Assembly (NCBI RefSeq): GCF_027913035.1
Contig: NZ_CP115775.1
Location: forward strand, 2,812,501 to 2,876,500
Direction: 5' to 3'
Source of the DNA: Paracoccus albus
Lineage (GTDB): Bacteria > Pseudomonadota > Alphaproteobacteria > Rhodobacterales > Rhodobacteraceae
Length of the DNA stretch: 64,000 nt
Shown: positions 17,201-26,340 of the stretch, piece after piece
Numbering within the stretch: the stretch's first letter is position 1
Layout: each line of letters opens with the position of its first letter
Position numbers and translations under genes: made by a program
Notes under the pieces: generated by a model
The model's input: only the letters and a program-made list of their open reading frames with translations
The model's database searches: none
What the model was told of the DNA's origin: nothing

Positions 17201-18574
17201 ATGATTAACCTGCTTCGCTTTCTGGCTGCGCTTGTCCTGATCGGCCTTGTCCTGCTGGTGGCATTCATCTTCTTGCCGGTCCGCACGACGCCACCAACGG
17301 CAGAACTTCCCGATGACTGGACCCCGGCAGAGGGTCAGGGGGAATATGCAATGTATGCCGCAGACTGCATGGCCTGCCACACGGCAGAGGACGGCGAACC
17401 CTTTGCCGGTGGTCTGGCCGTCGCAAGCCCGCTTGGCACGATCTGGTCTACGAATATCACGCCGGACAAGGAAACCGGGATAGGGAACTACACGCTCGAT
17501 CAGTTTCGGGCGGCGCTCTATGACGGTATCGCGGCGGATGGCACGCATCTTTACCCGGCAATGCCTTACGAAAACTACCGTAAGCTGACCGAGGAGGACG
17601 TTCGGGCGCTGTATCATTACTTCATGAATGAGGTTGAGCCGGTCTCGAACGAAGTGCAGACCACCTCGCTTGATTTTCCGTTCAATCAGCGTTGGGGCAT
17701 CCGGGCGTGGAACTGGCTGGCATTGCGCGGAGATGCGGGCTTCACACCTGCCGGCGCGTCGGAGATTCAGGATCGCGGTCAGTATCTGATCGAAGGACCG
17801 GGCCACTGTGCCGCTTGTCACAGCCCCCGAGACCGTTTCATGACGCAGAAAGGCACGTCACTTGGGGAAGAGGGTTTCCTGACCGGCGGTGTCGTCGGCG
17901 GCTGGGACGCGCCCGCCCTTCTGGGTGAGGGCTCTGTCTCCGAATACTGGGATATCGACCAGATCGCACAGTATCTGGCGACGGGACGAAACGTCCATGA
18001 TACCGCGAATGGAGAGATGGCCCTGGTCGTCCGCGATTCGCTCCAGCACCTGACGGACGAAGACAACATTGCGATGGCCGCCTTCCTGAAAGGTTCCGAT
18101 GGGGCAGAGGTGACATTGCCTGAAACGCTGATGCCGGAAGGGACGCAATCACTGCCCGCGGCTGAGGCGGATGAAGCAGGTCAGGAAACCGCTGCGATGC
18201 TGACAGAGGCATCACCCGATATGCCACTTGGTGCGCGGCTGTATCTGGACAATTGCAGCGGCTGCCACTTTGTCACCGGCAAGGGTGCGCCGGGGATATT
18301 CCCGGAACTGGCTGGAAGCGCTCTGACCAATGGCAGCGAAGTTTCGCCGCTTGTTTCGATCATCCTGAACGGAACGTCCGGGCCTTCGACCACATTGCGT
18401 CCCATGCGGCTGGTCATGCAGGGCTATGCCGACAGGCTCTCCGATGAAGAAGTGGCAGAGCTTGCCACCTTTGTACGCTCCGCGTGGGGCAACGAGGGTT
18501 CTGCCGTAACGGCGGATCAGGTCAGCGCGCTGCGTTCTGACGCCGGGCATGGTGAGGCTGCGCAGGCGCAATAG
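17201..18574 (+). CDS. Tri-haem cytochrome c subunit of gluconate-type dehydrogenase
   Basis: A 457-residue membrane-anchored cytochrome. An N-terminal hydrophobic segment at residues 5-26 is a signal anchor. Three haem sites are present: CMACH at 56-60, CAACH near 203 and CSGCH near 353. It takes electrons from the flavoprotein and passes them to ubiquinone or the oxidase. A strong GAGGAGGG precedes the ATG and only 15 bp separate it from the flavoprotein gene. The 18.6-kb hairpin closes the operon. Confidence 0.92.
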   Translation: MINLLRFLAALVLIGLVLLVAFIFLPVRTTPPTAELPDDWTPAEGQGEYAMYAADCMACHTAEDGEPFAGGLAVASPLGTIWSTNITPDKETGIGNYTLDQFRAALYDGIAADGTHLYPAMPYENYRKLTEEDVRALYHYFMNEVEPVSNEVQTTSLDFPFNQRWGIRAWNWLALRGDAGFTPAGASEIQDRGQYLIEGPGHCAACHSPRDRFMTQKGTSLGEEGFLTGGVVGGWDAPALLGEGSVSEYWDIDQIAQYLATGRNVHDTANGEMALVVRDSLQHLTDEDNIAMAAFLKGSDGAEVTLPETLMPEGTQSLPAAEADEAGQETAAMLTEASPDMPLGARLYLDNCSGCHFVTGKGAPGIFPELAGSALTNGSEVSPLVSIILNGTSGPSTTLRPMRLVMQGYADRLSDEEVAELATFVRSAWGNEGSAVTADQVSALRSDAGHGEAAQAQ

Positions 18575-18600
18575 AGGACGCCAGAAACGCGAATGAAAAC

Positions 18601-18630
18601 GGGGCGGCGGTTAATTCCACCGCCCCCTTT
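18601..18630. terminator. Bidirectional rho-independent terminator
   Basis: A GGGGCGG / CCGCCCC stem with a 12-base loop is followed by CTTTT on the plus strand. On the minus strand the flanking sequence also gives a T-rich tail. It lies between the cytochrome c stop and the convergent aldehyde dehydrogenase stop, so it can serve both. Confidence 0.75.
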
Positions 18631-18648
18631 TCATAACAGCGCCTGCTT

Positions 18649-20109
18649 TCAGCCGTGCTGCGCTGTAACGGTTTTCAAACGCGAAAAGCCATACAGCGCC
18701 TCGAACCCTTTTTCGCGACCGTGGCCAGACTTGCCGACTCCGCCGAAAGGCAGTTCGACGCCCCCGCCCGCACCATAGTTGTTGATGAACACCTGACCGA
18801 CATTCAGCCTTCGCGCCATACGCATCTGTCGAGCGCCGTCGCGCGTCCAGACCCCGGCGACAAGGCCGTAATCTGTGCCATTGGCGATCCGGATCGCCTC
18901 GGCCTCATCGTCGAACGGGATCAGGACCTGAACCGGGCCGAAGACCTCCTCCTGTGCAAGGCGATGATCCGGTGGAACATCGGCAAACAGGATCGGCGCG
19001 ACATAATGCCCAGCGGCAGGTGCACGATCCGCGATGACCCCTTCCGCCGCGACAGTAAGTTCGCTTTTGCCAAGGACAATGTAGTCGCTCACGATCTTCT
19101 TCTGCTTGGCAGAAACCAGCGGCCCAAGATCAAGATTTTCCGCCGCTGGTCCGACACGCAGCCCCGCATAAACCTCTGCCATTCGGCGGCGAACCTCATC
19201 ATAGATGCCCCGCTGAACCAGAACGCGCGACGCGGCAGAGCAGGTTTGTCCGGCGCCCTGAATACACGCGCCCACCAATGTCGGCAGGGCTGCTTCAAGG
19301 TCGACATCGTCAAACACGATATGCGGGCTTTTCCCGCCGAGTTCCAATGTGACGGGAACGACGTTCCGCGCCGCGGCCTCTTGTATGTGCTGTCCGGTCA
19401 GGACCGATCCGGTGAAAGAGACATGATCGACACCCGGATGGGTCGACAGTGCCCGGCCAACATCGGCCCCGTATCCCGTCACCACATTCAGCGCCCCGGC
19501 CGGCAGACCAGCCTCTGCCGCCAGTGCCGCGAATGCCAGCGATGAAAGCGAGGCATCCTCTGCCGGTTTCAGCACACAGGCATTGCCCATCGCAAGTGCC
19601 GCCCCGACAGAGCGCCCAAGGATCTGCATCGGATAGTTCCACGGAATGATATGCGCCGTCACACCATGCGGTTCGCGCAGTGTATAGACGGTGAAACCTT
19701 CCTGATAAGGAATGGTCGTGCCATGCAGTTTATCCGCCGCCCCGCCGTAGAACTCCAGATAGCGGGCAAGCGCGACTGAATCGTTACGGGCCTGTTTCAT
19801 CGGTTTGCCGACATCGGTCGATTCCAGAAATGCCAGCTCTTCCGCGCGCTCTTTTACCAATTGCGCGAGGCGGGTCAGCAGGCGACCCCGCTCGACCGCG
19901 GGGGTGCGGCCCCAATCCCCTTCAAGGGCCAGCTGCGCGGCTGCGACGGCCTTGTCGACATCATCCGCCGATGCCTGTCCGATTTCACCGACCACTTCAC
20001 CGGTCGAGGGGTCCTCGACCGCAATCGTCGCGGCATTGCCGGGGTCTTGCCACGCACCGCCGATAAAGATTTTCTTGGGGTCAAACCACAGCGTTTGCTG
20101 GATATTCAT
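18649..20109 (-). CDS. NAD(P)-dependent aldehyde dehydrogenase
   Basis: A 486-residue ALDH. It shows 'PWNYPMQILGRSVGAALAMG' near residue 150, FTGS-type 'SFTGSVLTGQHI', Glu in 'ELGGKSPHIVFDDVD' near residue 255 and the catalytic Cys in 'GAGQTCSAASRVLV' near residue 289. The C-terminus 'PFGGVGKSGHGREKG' is that of betaine-aldehyde/gamma-aminobutyraldehyde-like ALDHs. The start at 20109 (MNIQQTLWFDPKK) is preferred to an upstream ATG because it follows GGAGG. It is divergent from the TRAP pair at 20284. The substrate is open. Confidence 0.9.
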   Translation of the reverse strand: MNIQQTLWFDPKKIFIGGAWQDPGNAATIAVEDPSTGEVVGEIGQASADDVDKAVAAAQLALEGDWGRTPAVERGRLLTRLAQLVKERAEELAFLESTDVGKPMKQARNDSVALARYLEFYGGAADKLHGTTIPYQEGFTVYTLREPHGVTAHIIPWNYPMQILGRSVGAALAMGNACVLKPAEDASLSSLAFAALAAEAGLPAGALNVVTGYGADVGRALSTHPGVDHVSFTGSVLTGQHIQEAAARNVVPVTLELGGKSPHIVFDDVDLEAALPTLVGACIQGAGQTCSAASRVLVQRGIYDEVRRRMAEVYAGLRVGPAAENLDLGPLVSAKQKKIVSDYIVLGKSELTVAAEGVIADRAPAAGHYVAPILFADVPPDHRLAQEEVFGPVQVLIPFDDEAEAIRIANGTDYGLVAGVWTRDGARQMRMARRLNVGQVFINNYGAGGGVELPFGGVGKSGHGREKGFEALYGFSRLKTVTAQHG

Positions 20110-20283
20110 CAGGTTTCCTCCATCCGCGGATGCCCTTTGCCGCACGCATCGGGATATCTTACCAGGAAAACATTGCCCATACCCGACACCGAAGCGGTCG
20201 ACAAATTCGGTTGTTGTTGAGAATACTGTGCCAGCACCTGTGTCGTCTGAACATGGCTGGCCCAGGTCCGTAAGGGGGGCTGA

Positions 20284-20775
20284 ATGAATCTTTTACGACG
20301 CGGCGCCGAATGGCTGATGGTTGTGACCCATAATATCGCGGCCCTGTTACTTGCGGTGGCGTCAGGCATGGTCATCTATCAGGTGTTCACGCGCTTTGTG
20401 CTGGGCGATGCCTCTGGCTGGTCAGAGGTCGCCGCGCGCGGAACAATCATCTGGATGGTCTTCATCGCGGCTGGTGTCGGCTTTAGAACAGGCGCGATGA
20501 TTTCGCTGGAGTTTATTCGTGGCGTGTTGCCGCCCCCGTTGCGGCGGGTTGTGCTGCTGCTTGTCGGCGGGCTTGTGCTGCTGTTTCTGTGTATCCTGGG
20601 CTGGTACGGGATCCAGATGGTGCTGCGCGTGCAGAATCAAAGGGCCGCAATGCTGGGCGTGTCGATGAGCTGGCTTTACGCTGCCATTCCCGTGGGATGC
20701 ATCATTGCCATTCCGGGGGTGATCCTTGCCCTGATCGACCCGCCGCGCCGCCCTGAAGAGGATCTGCCCGAATGA
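20284..20775 (+). CDS. TRAP transporter small permease (DctQ type)
   Basis: A 163-residue, four-helix DctQ protein ('VTHNIAALLLAVASGMVIYQVFT' forms the first helix). It overlaps dctM by 4 bp. No DctP gene is next to the pair, although one normally precedes or follows it. The neighbouring ALDH (divergent) and the downstream hydroxyacid dehydrogenase suggest a hydroxy- or aldehyde-acid substrate (inference). Confidence 0.83.
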   Translation: MNLLRRGAEWLMVVTHNIAALLLAVASGMVIYQVFTRFVLGDASGWSEVAARGTIIWMVFIAAGVGFRTGAMISLEFIRGVLPPPLRRVVLLLVGGLVLLFLCILGWYGIQMVLRVQNQRAAMLGVSMSWLYAAIPVGCIIAIPGVILALIDPPRRPEEDLPE

Positions 20776-22043
20776 ACGCAGCCCTTGCCGTCTCGCTTGT
20801 CGTTCTGTTCGTGCTGTCTGTGCCGGTCGCGGTCGCAATCGGTCTGTCTGCAATCTTCGGCATCACCTTTTTCTCGACCATGCCCTTGCTGGTCGTCCCG
20901 CAGAAGATTTTTACCAGCCTCGACAGCTTCCCGCTGCTGGCCGTGCCGTTCTTCATCCTCGCGGGCAACCTCATGTCGCGCGGCGGCGTCTCGACCCGGC
21001 TGGTCGATTTCGCCAAGTCCATCATTGGCGGGATGCAGGGCGGGTTGGCCAGCACATGCGTGGTCACCTGCATGATATTTGCCGCCATCTCAGGCTCATC
21101 GGTTGCGACGACGTATGCCATCGGCGCAATACTTATCCCTGCGATGGTCGCGCATGGCTACCCGACGCCAATGGCCGCCACGATTCAGGCTTCCTCGGCA
21201 GAGCTGGGTGTGATCATTCCGCCGTCCGTGCCAATGATTATCTACGCCGTCTCAACCGAAACCTCGGTCACGAAGCTGTTCATGGCCGGCATCGTACCCG
21301 GCATGTTGATCGCAGCGATGCTGGTCGCGATGGTCCAGATCTGGTGCCGACTCAAAGGCTACGGCACGCGCGACGGCGAGGCGAGGCTATCCATAATTAC
21401 CAGCACTGGACGGGCTTTCTGGGCGTTGCTGTTGCCGATCATTATCCTTGGCGGCATCTATGGTGGTGTGTTCACCCCGACAGAGGCATCTGCCGTCGCG
21501 GTCGGATATGCCCTTTTGGTTGGCATGTTCATCTATCGCGAAATTACACCGCGCGACCTGCCCGAGATATTCCGCACCGCCGCAGTCTCGACCGCCGCGA
21601 TCATGCTGATCATCGGCACTGCCGGTCTGCTGTCGTTTCTGGTAAACCTTTCGGGCCTGCCCCGCGTCATCGGCGGCTGGGCCGAGGGGAATTTCACCAG
21701 CCCGTGGGCGTTTCTGCTTTTCGTGAACCTGCTGTTGTTCGTCGTCGGCATGTTTATCGAAACCTCTGCGGCGATCCTTGTCCTTGGCCCCATCCTCGCC
21801 CCCATCGCCATCAGCTATGGCATTGACCCGGTGCATTTCGGTGTCGTGATGATCGTTAACCTTGCGATGGGAATGATCACCCCGCCACTTGGCGTCAATC
21901 TGTTTGCTGCCGCGTCAGTTGCGCAGATTCCCGTGCAGCGGATGTTCCGCTCTCTGCTGATCCCACTGCTGACCGTCGTGGTGGCGCTTTTGCTGATTAC
22001 CTATATCCCTGACATCAGCCTGTTCCTGACGCGGGGTCTTTAA
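20772..22043 (+). CDS. TRAP transporter large permease (DctM type)
   Basis: A 423-residue, about twelve-helix protein with DctM motifs 'GVIIPPSVPMIIYAVS' near residue 145 and 'GGVFTPTEASAVAVGYALLV' near residue 230. It overlaps dctQ (ATGA) and is followed 3 bp later by the dehydrogenase gene, so the three form one operon. Confidence 0.9.
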   Translation: MNAALAVSLVVLFVLSVPVAVAIGLSAIFGITFFSTMPLLVVPQKIFTSLDSFPLLAVPFFILAGNLMSRGGVSTRLVDFAKSIIGGMQGGLASTCVVTCMIFAAISGSSVATTYAIGAILIPAMVAHGYPTPMAATIQASSAELGVIIPPSVPMIIYAVSTETSVTKLFMAGIVPGMLIAAMLVAMVQIWCRLKGYGTRDGEARLSIITSTGRAFWALLLPIIILGGIYGGVFTPTEASAVAVGYALLVGMFIYREITPRDLPEIFRTAAVSTAAIMLIIGTAGLLSFLVNLSGLPRVIGGWAEGNFTSPWAFLLFVNLLLFVVGMFIETSAAILVLGPILAPIAISYGIDPVHFGVVMIVNLAMGMITPPLGVNLFAAASVAQIPVQRMFRSLLIPLLTVVVALLLITYIPDISLFLTRGL

Positions 22044-22046
22044 TTC

Positions 22047-22946
22047 ATGGAGATGGACGGAATGGAGAAAGAACGGGTCGGGATCATCGGGGTTGGCCTG
22101 ATGGGACACGGCATCGCGCAGAACATTGTGGCAAAGGGCTGGCCGCTTTCCTATCTGATTCATCCGGGCAACCAGCCGACTGACAGATTGGACGAAGCAG
22201 GCGCGCGCCCCTGCGAGACAACGGCACAGCTGGCGAGCCAATGTGATATACTGCTGCTCTGCGTCACCGGCACCCCGCAGGTAGAGGATGTGCTGACCGG
22301 ATCGGGCGATCTCCTCTCGGCTCTGCGCAAGGGGATGGTTGTCATCGACTGTTCGACCGCGATCCCGGAGTCGACCGTCGCGATGGCTGAAAAGGTCACG
22401 AAAAGCGGCGCTCATTTCGTCGACGCCGCGATGACGCGGACCCCCAAAGAAGCGCAAGAGGGGCGGCTGAACCTGCTGATCGGCGGCGATGCAAAGGTGG
22501 TTGAACGCATCACACCGCTGCTTTCGGCTTTCTCGGAAAACCGTTTCTACGCTGGTGCGGTCGGCTCTGGCCACCGTCTGAAGCTGCTGCATAACTTCGT
22601 CTCGCTCGGCTCGGTTAGCCTGATTGCAGAGGCAGCGGCCTGCGCGCGTGCTTCCGGCATTTCCGACGAGGTGCTGGTCGATTGCCTGCGTCGCGGCGGC
22701 GGCTATGGCGCGGGTCTGGACCGTATGGCACCGTTTTTGCTGGACGGACAGGTCGATCAGCTTCGCTTTTCGGTTTCAAACAGCCTGAAGGATCTGAGCT
22801 ACTATAATGCGATGGCGGAAGAGGTTGGCACCCCCCACCTGATTGCCGCCGCCGTTCGGCAGATCATGGACAATCTGGTCAATGCCGGTCACGGGCAGGA
22901 AATGCTGCCGCGACAGGTTGATCTGATGGCTCAATCCAAGGAATAG
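22047..22946 (+). CDS. 3-hydroxyisobutyrate dehydrogenase family oxidoreductase
   Basis: A 299-residue beta-hydroxyacid dehydrogenase with the NAD motif 'GIIGVGLMGHGIAQNI' at residues 12-27, 'CSTAIPESTVAMAE' near residue 110, the substrate-binding glycine-rich loop in 'GSGHRLKLLHNFVS' and the catalytic Lys in that segment. The family oxidises 3-hydroxyisobutyrate, tartronate semialdehyde or similar. A second in-frame ATG at 22062 is an alternative start. It is cotranscribed with the TRAP QM pair, so it likely acts on the imported acid. Confidence 0.85.
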   Translation: MEMDGMEKERVGIIGVGLMGHGIAQNIVAKGWPLSYLIHPGNQPTDRLDEAGARPCETTAQLASQCDILLLCVTGTPQVEDVLTGSGDLLSALRKGMVVIDCSTAIPESTVAMAEKVTKSGAHFVDAAMTRTPKEAQEGRLNLLIGGDAKVVERITPLLSAFSENRFYAGAVGSGHRLKLLHNFVSLGSVSLIAEAAACARASGISDEVLVDCLRRGGGYGAGLDRMAPFLLDGQVDQLRFSVSNSLKDLSYYNAMAEEVGTPHLIAAAVRQIMDNLVNAGHGQEMLPRQVDLMAQSKE

Positions 22947-22966
22947 CGCCGACAGGCAGCGGCGGG

Positions 22967-24145
22967 CTACGCGACGTGTCGCAGATGTTCCCGCGCCGCG
23001 CGCGCAATCACCAGGCCCTCATTGGTCGGAATGACCATGACCTTTGACCGCGACATGTCGGACGAAATGATCTCTGCATTCCCGGCATTACGCGCGTGGT
23101 CAATCTCTATCCCCATCCACTCGGTGCGCTCGCAGATGCGCGACCGGATGAGGCGTGAGTTCTCACCAATACCTCCGCAAAAGACCAATGCGTCGATCCC
23201 GCCCATTGCCGCTGCCATCGCGCCGAGTTCACGCTGAATGCGAAAGACAAAATACGCAATTGCCTCTTTCGCCTCAATCGCGTCGGATGCTTCAAGCGTT
23301 CGCATATCGCTCGCCAGGCCGCCCGACAGCCCCAGCAGGCCGGAACGGCGATACAGCATGTCGGAAATCTCATCCGCATCCATACCTTCCTGATCCATCA
23401 GATACAGAAGCACACCCGGATCGACCTGCCCGCAGCGCGTGCCCATCGGCAGGCCGTCCAATGCCGAAAAGCCCATCGTCGACGCGACCGAGCGGCCGTT
23501 CTGAATGGCACACATCGACGCACCATTGCCAAGATGCGCAACCACCACCCTGCCCGCCGCGATCAGCGGTGCCCGACGCTGCAATTCGGATGTGATGTAA
23601 TCATAGCTGATCCCGTGAAAGCCGTATCTCCGCACACCCCTGTCATAATATTCTCGCGGTAAGGCGAAGGTATCATTCACCCATGGATGGGTGCGATGAA
23701 ACGAGGTATCGAAACACGCAATCTGCGGCACACCGGGAAATGCCTGCATTGCTGCGCGGATGCCCGCCAGATTATGCGGTTGGTGCAGCGGTGCGAAGGG
23801 CGCCAACGCTTCCAGTTTCTCCAGAACTTCGTCATCAATCGAGGTTGGCCGGTCGAACTCGGTCCCGCCATGAACGACGCGGTGGCCAATCGCGCCAAGC
23901 TTTTTATCTGGAAATGCGGCACGCAGGCTCTCCAAAACCGCCTTGATCGACTGTGCGTGATCCACCAGCGGAATATTGACCACCGGCAATTCCGTCCCAT
24001 CGGCGGCCTTCAGTGACAGCGAAGCCTCATTTGCGCCGATACGGTCAACTGCGCCATCGGCGACGGGCTCATCCCCGTCTTCATCGTAAAGCGCAAACTT
24101 CAGCGAGGACGAACCTGCGTTCAGCGTAAGAACCGCACCAATCAT
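22967..24145 (-). CDS. ackA: Acetate/propionate kinase
   Basis: A 392-residue ASKHA-fold kinase with 'LTLNAGSSSLKFALYD' at residues 6-21, 'AHLGNGASMCAIQNG' near residue 205 and 'GIGENS' near 325, all acetate kinase signatures. It interconverts acetyl-phosphate plus ADP with acetate plus ATP. No phosphotransacetylase or phosphoketolase gene is adjacent. It converges with the dehydrogenase gene across 20 bp. Confidence 0.9.
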   Translation of the reverse strand: MIGAVLTLNAGSSSLKFALYDEDGDEPVADGAVDRIGANEASLSLKAADGTELPVVNIPLVDHAQSIKAVLESLRAAFPDKKLGAIGHRVVHGGTEFDRPTSIDDEVLEKLEALAPFAPLHQPHNLAGIRAAMQAFPGVPQIACFDTSFHRTHPWVNDTFALPREYYDRGVRRYGFHGISYDYITSELQRRAPLIAAGRVVVAHLGNGASMCAIQNGRSVASTMGFSALDGLPMGTRCGQVDPGVLLYLMDQEGMDADEISDMLYRRSGLLGLSGGLASDMRTLEASDAIEAKEAIAYFVFRIQRELGAMAAAMGGIDALVFCGGIGENSRLIRSRICERTEWMGIEIDHARNAGNAEIISSDMSRSKVMVIPTNEGLVIARAAREHLRHVA

Positions 24146-24237
24146 AAAGTACTCCGAAACAGATTGTTCACCTGATTTTGTCGGAGCGAAGTTTTTCCTG
24201 CCGTTGGGCGATTGGCAACCCGCCGGTGGCGTTTTCG

Positions 24238-24948
24238 TCAGGTAGTTTGCAGCACCTTATGCGCACCAGCGACCCAGCCCTGCGCGTAGCGATGCAGGGC
24301 GGCATCGCGTACGTTCATGTCGACCAACGCCTTACGAATACGTGGTGTCAGATCATAGCGCGTGCCCTTGCGATCGGGATTCCGACGCTCTGTCGGGATT
24401 TCGGCTATCTTGCGGTCGGGTCGGAAAAGCCTGGTGAAAACCTCAATCGAGGCATCATAGGCTTCGGTGCAACCAACAAAGGCAAACTCTTCTATCGGCA
24501 TATTGCGAAGCTGAGCGAACTGGCGGTTTTCGCCATACTTGGTCTTTGTCAGGAACTCCTCCGCATCCATCGTTTTTGCCGCATGTTCCCAGGGCGGCAT
24601 CTTTTCAATCGGCTGATGAGATGGGTTGGACCGCAGGAAATAATAGGCGGAAGCGGCACGTTCGACCGGATCGCGAAGCCAGGTGATGAAGATCGGCCGG
24701 ATCCCCTCTACCTCAAAAAGTCGCTTGTATTTTTGCGCCGGAAAATGACCGTGGATACAACGCACATGGCGCAGGGCCTTACGGATGTCCTCATCGCTGC
24801 CGCTTAGCGCCGTGCCTGACAGAACGCCGGGTCGTTCCAGCCAATCGTAATCCTCGATAATCTCGCCCCCGAACGTGCCCTGCAATATCTGGCGAAAGCT
24901 CGTTCCGCCGGTCTTTGGGATATGAACCGAGATGACGACGTTCTGCAT
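24238..24948 (-). CDS. Sulfotransferase family 2 protein
   Basis: A 236-residue protein with the 5'-PSB loop 'VHIPKTGGTSFRQIL' at residues 8-22 and the 3'-PB motif 'ITWLRDPVERAASAYYFL' near residue 89. These are hallmarks of the carbohydrate (heparan-type) sulfotransferases that use PAPS. The acceptor is probably a glycan or cell-surface sugar. It stands alone, without glycosyltransferase neighbours. Confidence 0.8.
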   Translation of the reverse strand: MQNVVISVHIPKTGGTSFRQILQGTFGGEIIEDYDWLERPGVLSGTALSGSDEDIRKALRHVRCIHGHFPAQKYKRLFEVEGIRPIFITWLRDPVERAASAYYFLRSNPSHQPIEKMPPWEHAAKTMDAEEFLTKTKYGENRQFAQLRNMPIEEFAFVGCTEAYDASIEVFTRLFRPDRKIAEIPTERRNPDRKGTRYDLTPRIRKALVDMNVRDAALHRYAQGWVAGAHKVLQTT

Positions 24949-25158
24949 CCTTACCCTTTGATCAAGCGGCCCAAACGATCACCATACGAGCCAATTCGTC
25001 ACGCATACTAGAAAAGTAGATACGCGCATCAAGTGTAAATTAAATAAATATGCGACCACTGGTTGCTTTACAGCTGAACGTCACGCAATTCATATATAAA
25101 CTTGCCAACCATCAGCGAATTTCTTAAGCTTCCCTGACACTCACCGTCGGGGCATTTG
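24949..25158. promoter_or_regulatory. AT-rich divergent intergenic region with an ATTCATATA element
   Basis: This 210-bp non-coding stretch separates the sulfotransferase and CoA-transferase genes. It is much more AT-rich than its neighbours. The element ATTCATATA at 25088-25096 recurs in the IclR-sugar ABC divergent region, which hints at shared control. No other gene or RNA is evident. Confidence 0.5.
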
Positions 25159-26340
25159 ATGAGCGTGACATCCTCTGCAGAACTGCCGACAAGTCAGACC
25201 GATCTTCCATTGGCCGGCCTTGTCGTCGTTGACCTCAGCCAGTTTCTTTCGGGCCCTTACTGTTCGTTGAGACTGTCTGACCTTGGCGCTCGGGTAATTA
25301 AGGTTGAACGTCCCGGCACGGGCGACCTGTCCCGTCAGCTTTATCTTTCCGACACGGAAATCGGCGGTGACAGCACGATCTTTCACGCGATCAATCGCGG
25401 CAAGGAAAGCATCGCGCTTGATCTGAAGGATCCCGGCGACCTTTCGAGACTGAAGAAGCTTCTGGGGCAAGCCGATGTCATGATCCAGAACTTCCGCCCC
25501 GGCGTGGCGGCGAGAATAGGTCTGGACTGGCCAGCGGTACAGAAGATCAATCCGCGCATCGTTTACGGGTCAATCAGCGGATACGGGACATCCGGACCGT
25601 GGGTCGGCCTGCCGGGTCAGGACCTGCTGGCGCAGGCCAGATCGGGCTTGATGTGGCTGAGCGGCGATGCCGATCAGGGGCCAGTCCCGATGGGGTTGGC
25701 CGTTGCAGATATGATGGCTGGCGTCGCGCTGAGCCAGGGCATCCTGGCGGCACTGGTCGGGCGGGGCGTATCGGGTCGTGGGCGACTTGTGGAAACCAGC
25801 CTGCTGGAAGCGCTTGTGGACCTGCAGTTCGAAGTGCTGACCACGCATCTGAACGACGGCCGCCGCCTGCCAGGTCGTGCGGCGAAAAACAGTGCACACG
25901 CCTATCTTTCCGCGCCTTACGGCGTCTACGCCTGCAAGGACGGGCATATTGCATTGGCCATGACCCCTTTGCCGGGTCTGTTCAACTTGCTGGGAATGAC
26001 CGACCTGACCGAGGGCCAGGCAGATGCAGGTTTTCGACGCCGAGATGAGATCAAATCCGCAATCGCTGCACGTCTGGCATCGGAAAAGGTCCCGCATTGG
26101 CTGTCGATCCTTCAGCCGGCGGATATCTGGTGTGCCGAAGTCATGAACTGGCCCGAACTTCTGGCCAGCGAAGGCTTTGCGCAGCTTGATATGCTACAGG
26201 TCGTAACGCGAGATGACGGCGTAAGCATAGAGACGACGCGATCACCGCTTACTCTGGACGGGAAACGCCCGGCAAATGGAAGGGCGGCGCCGAAGGTTGG
26301 AGATCACTCTGATCAGATACGTAAGGAGTTCGGCCTGTGA
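25159..26340 (+). CDS. CaiB/BaiF family III CoA-transferase
   Basis: A 393-residue type III CoA-transferase: 'VVVDLSQFLSGPYCSLRLSDLGARVIKVE' region at about residues 23-51 and 'GSISGYGTSGPWVGLPGQDL' near 137. The nucleophilic Asp is expected in 'GLAVADMMAGVALSQGIL' near residue 181. The ATG at 25159 is used; an in-frame TTG lies directly before it. It overlaps the next gene by 4 bp (GTGA). It probably moves CoA between carboxylic acids. Its role beside a fucose-type pathway, which normally needs no CoA thioesters, is unexplained. Confidence 0.88.
   Translation: MSVTSSAELPTSQTDLPLAGLVVVDLSQFLSGPYCSLRLSDLGARVIKVERPGTGDLSRQLYLSDTEIGGDSTIFHAINRGKESIALDLKDPGDLSRLKKLLGQADVMIQNFRPGVAARIGLDWPAVQKINPRIVYGSISGYGTSGPWVGLPGQDLLAQARSGLMWLSGDADQGPVPMGLAVADMMAGVALSQGILAALVGRGVSGRGRLVETSLLEALVDLQFEVLTTHLNDGRRLPGRAAKNSAHAYLSAPYGVYACKDGHIALAMTPLPGLFNLLGMTDLTEGQADAGFRRRDEIKSAIAARLASEKVPHWLSILQPADIWCAEVMNWPELLASEGFAQLDMLQVVTRDDGVSIETTRSPLTLDGKRPANGRAAPKVGDHSDQIRKEFGL

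Noticed and set aside
16865..17821. A 318-codon minus-strand frame across the flavoprotein and cytochrome genes.
   Set aside because: It spans two coding sequences and carries no motif; it is an artefact of codon bias.
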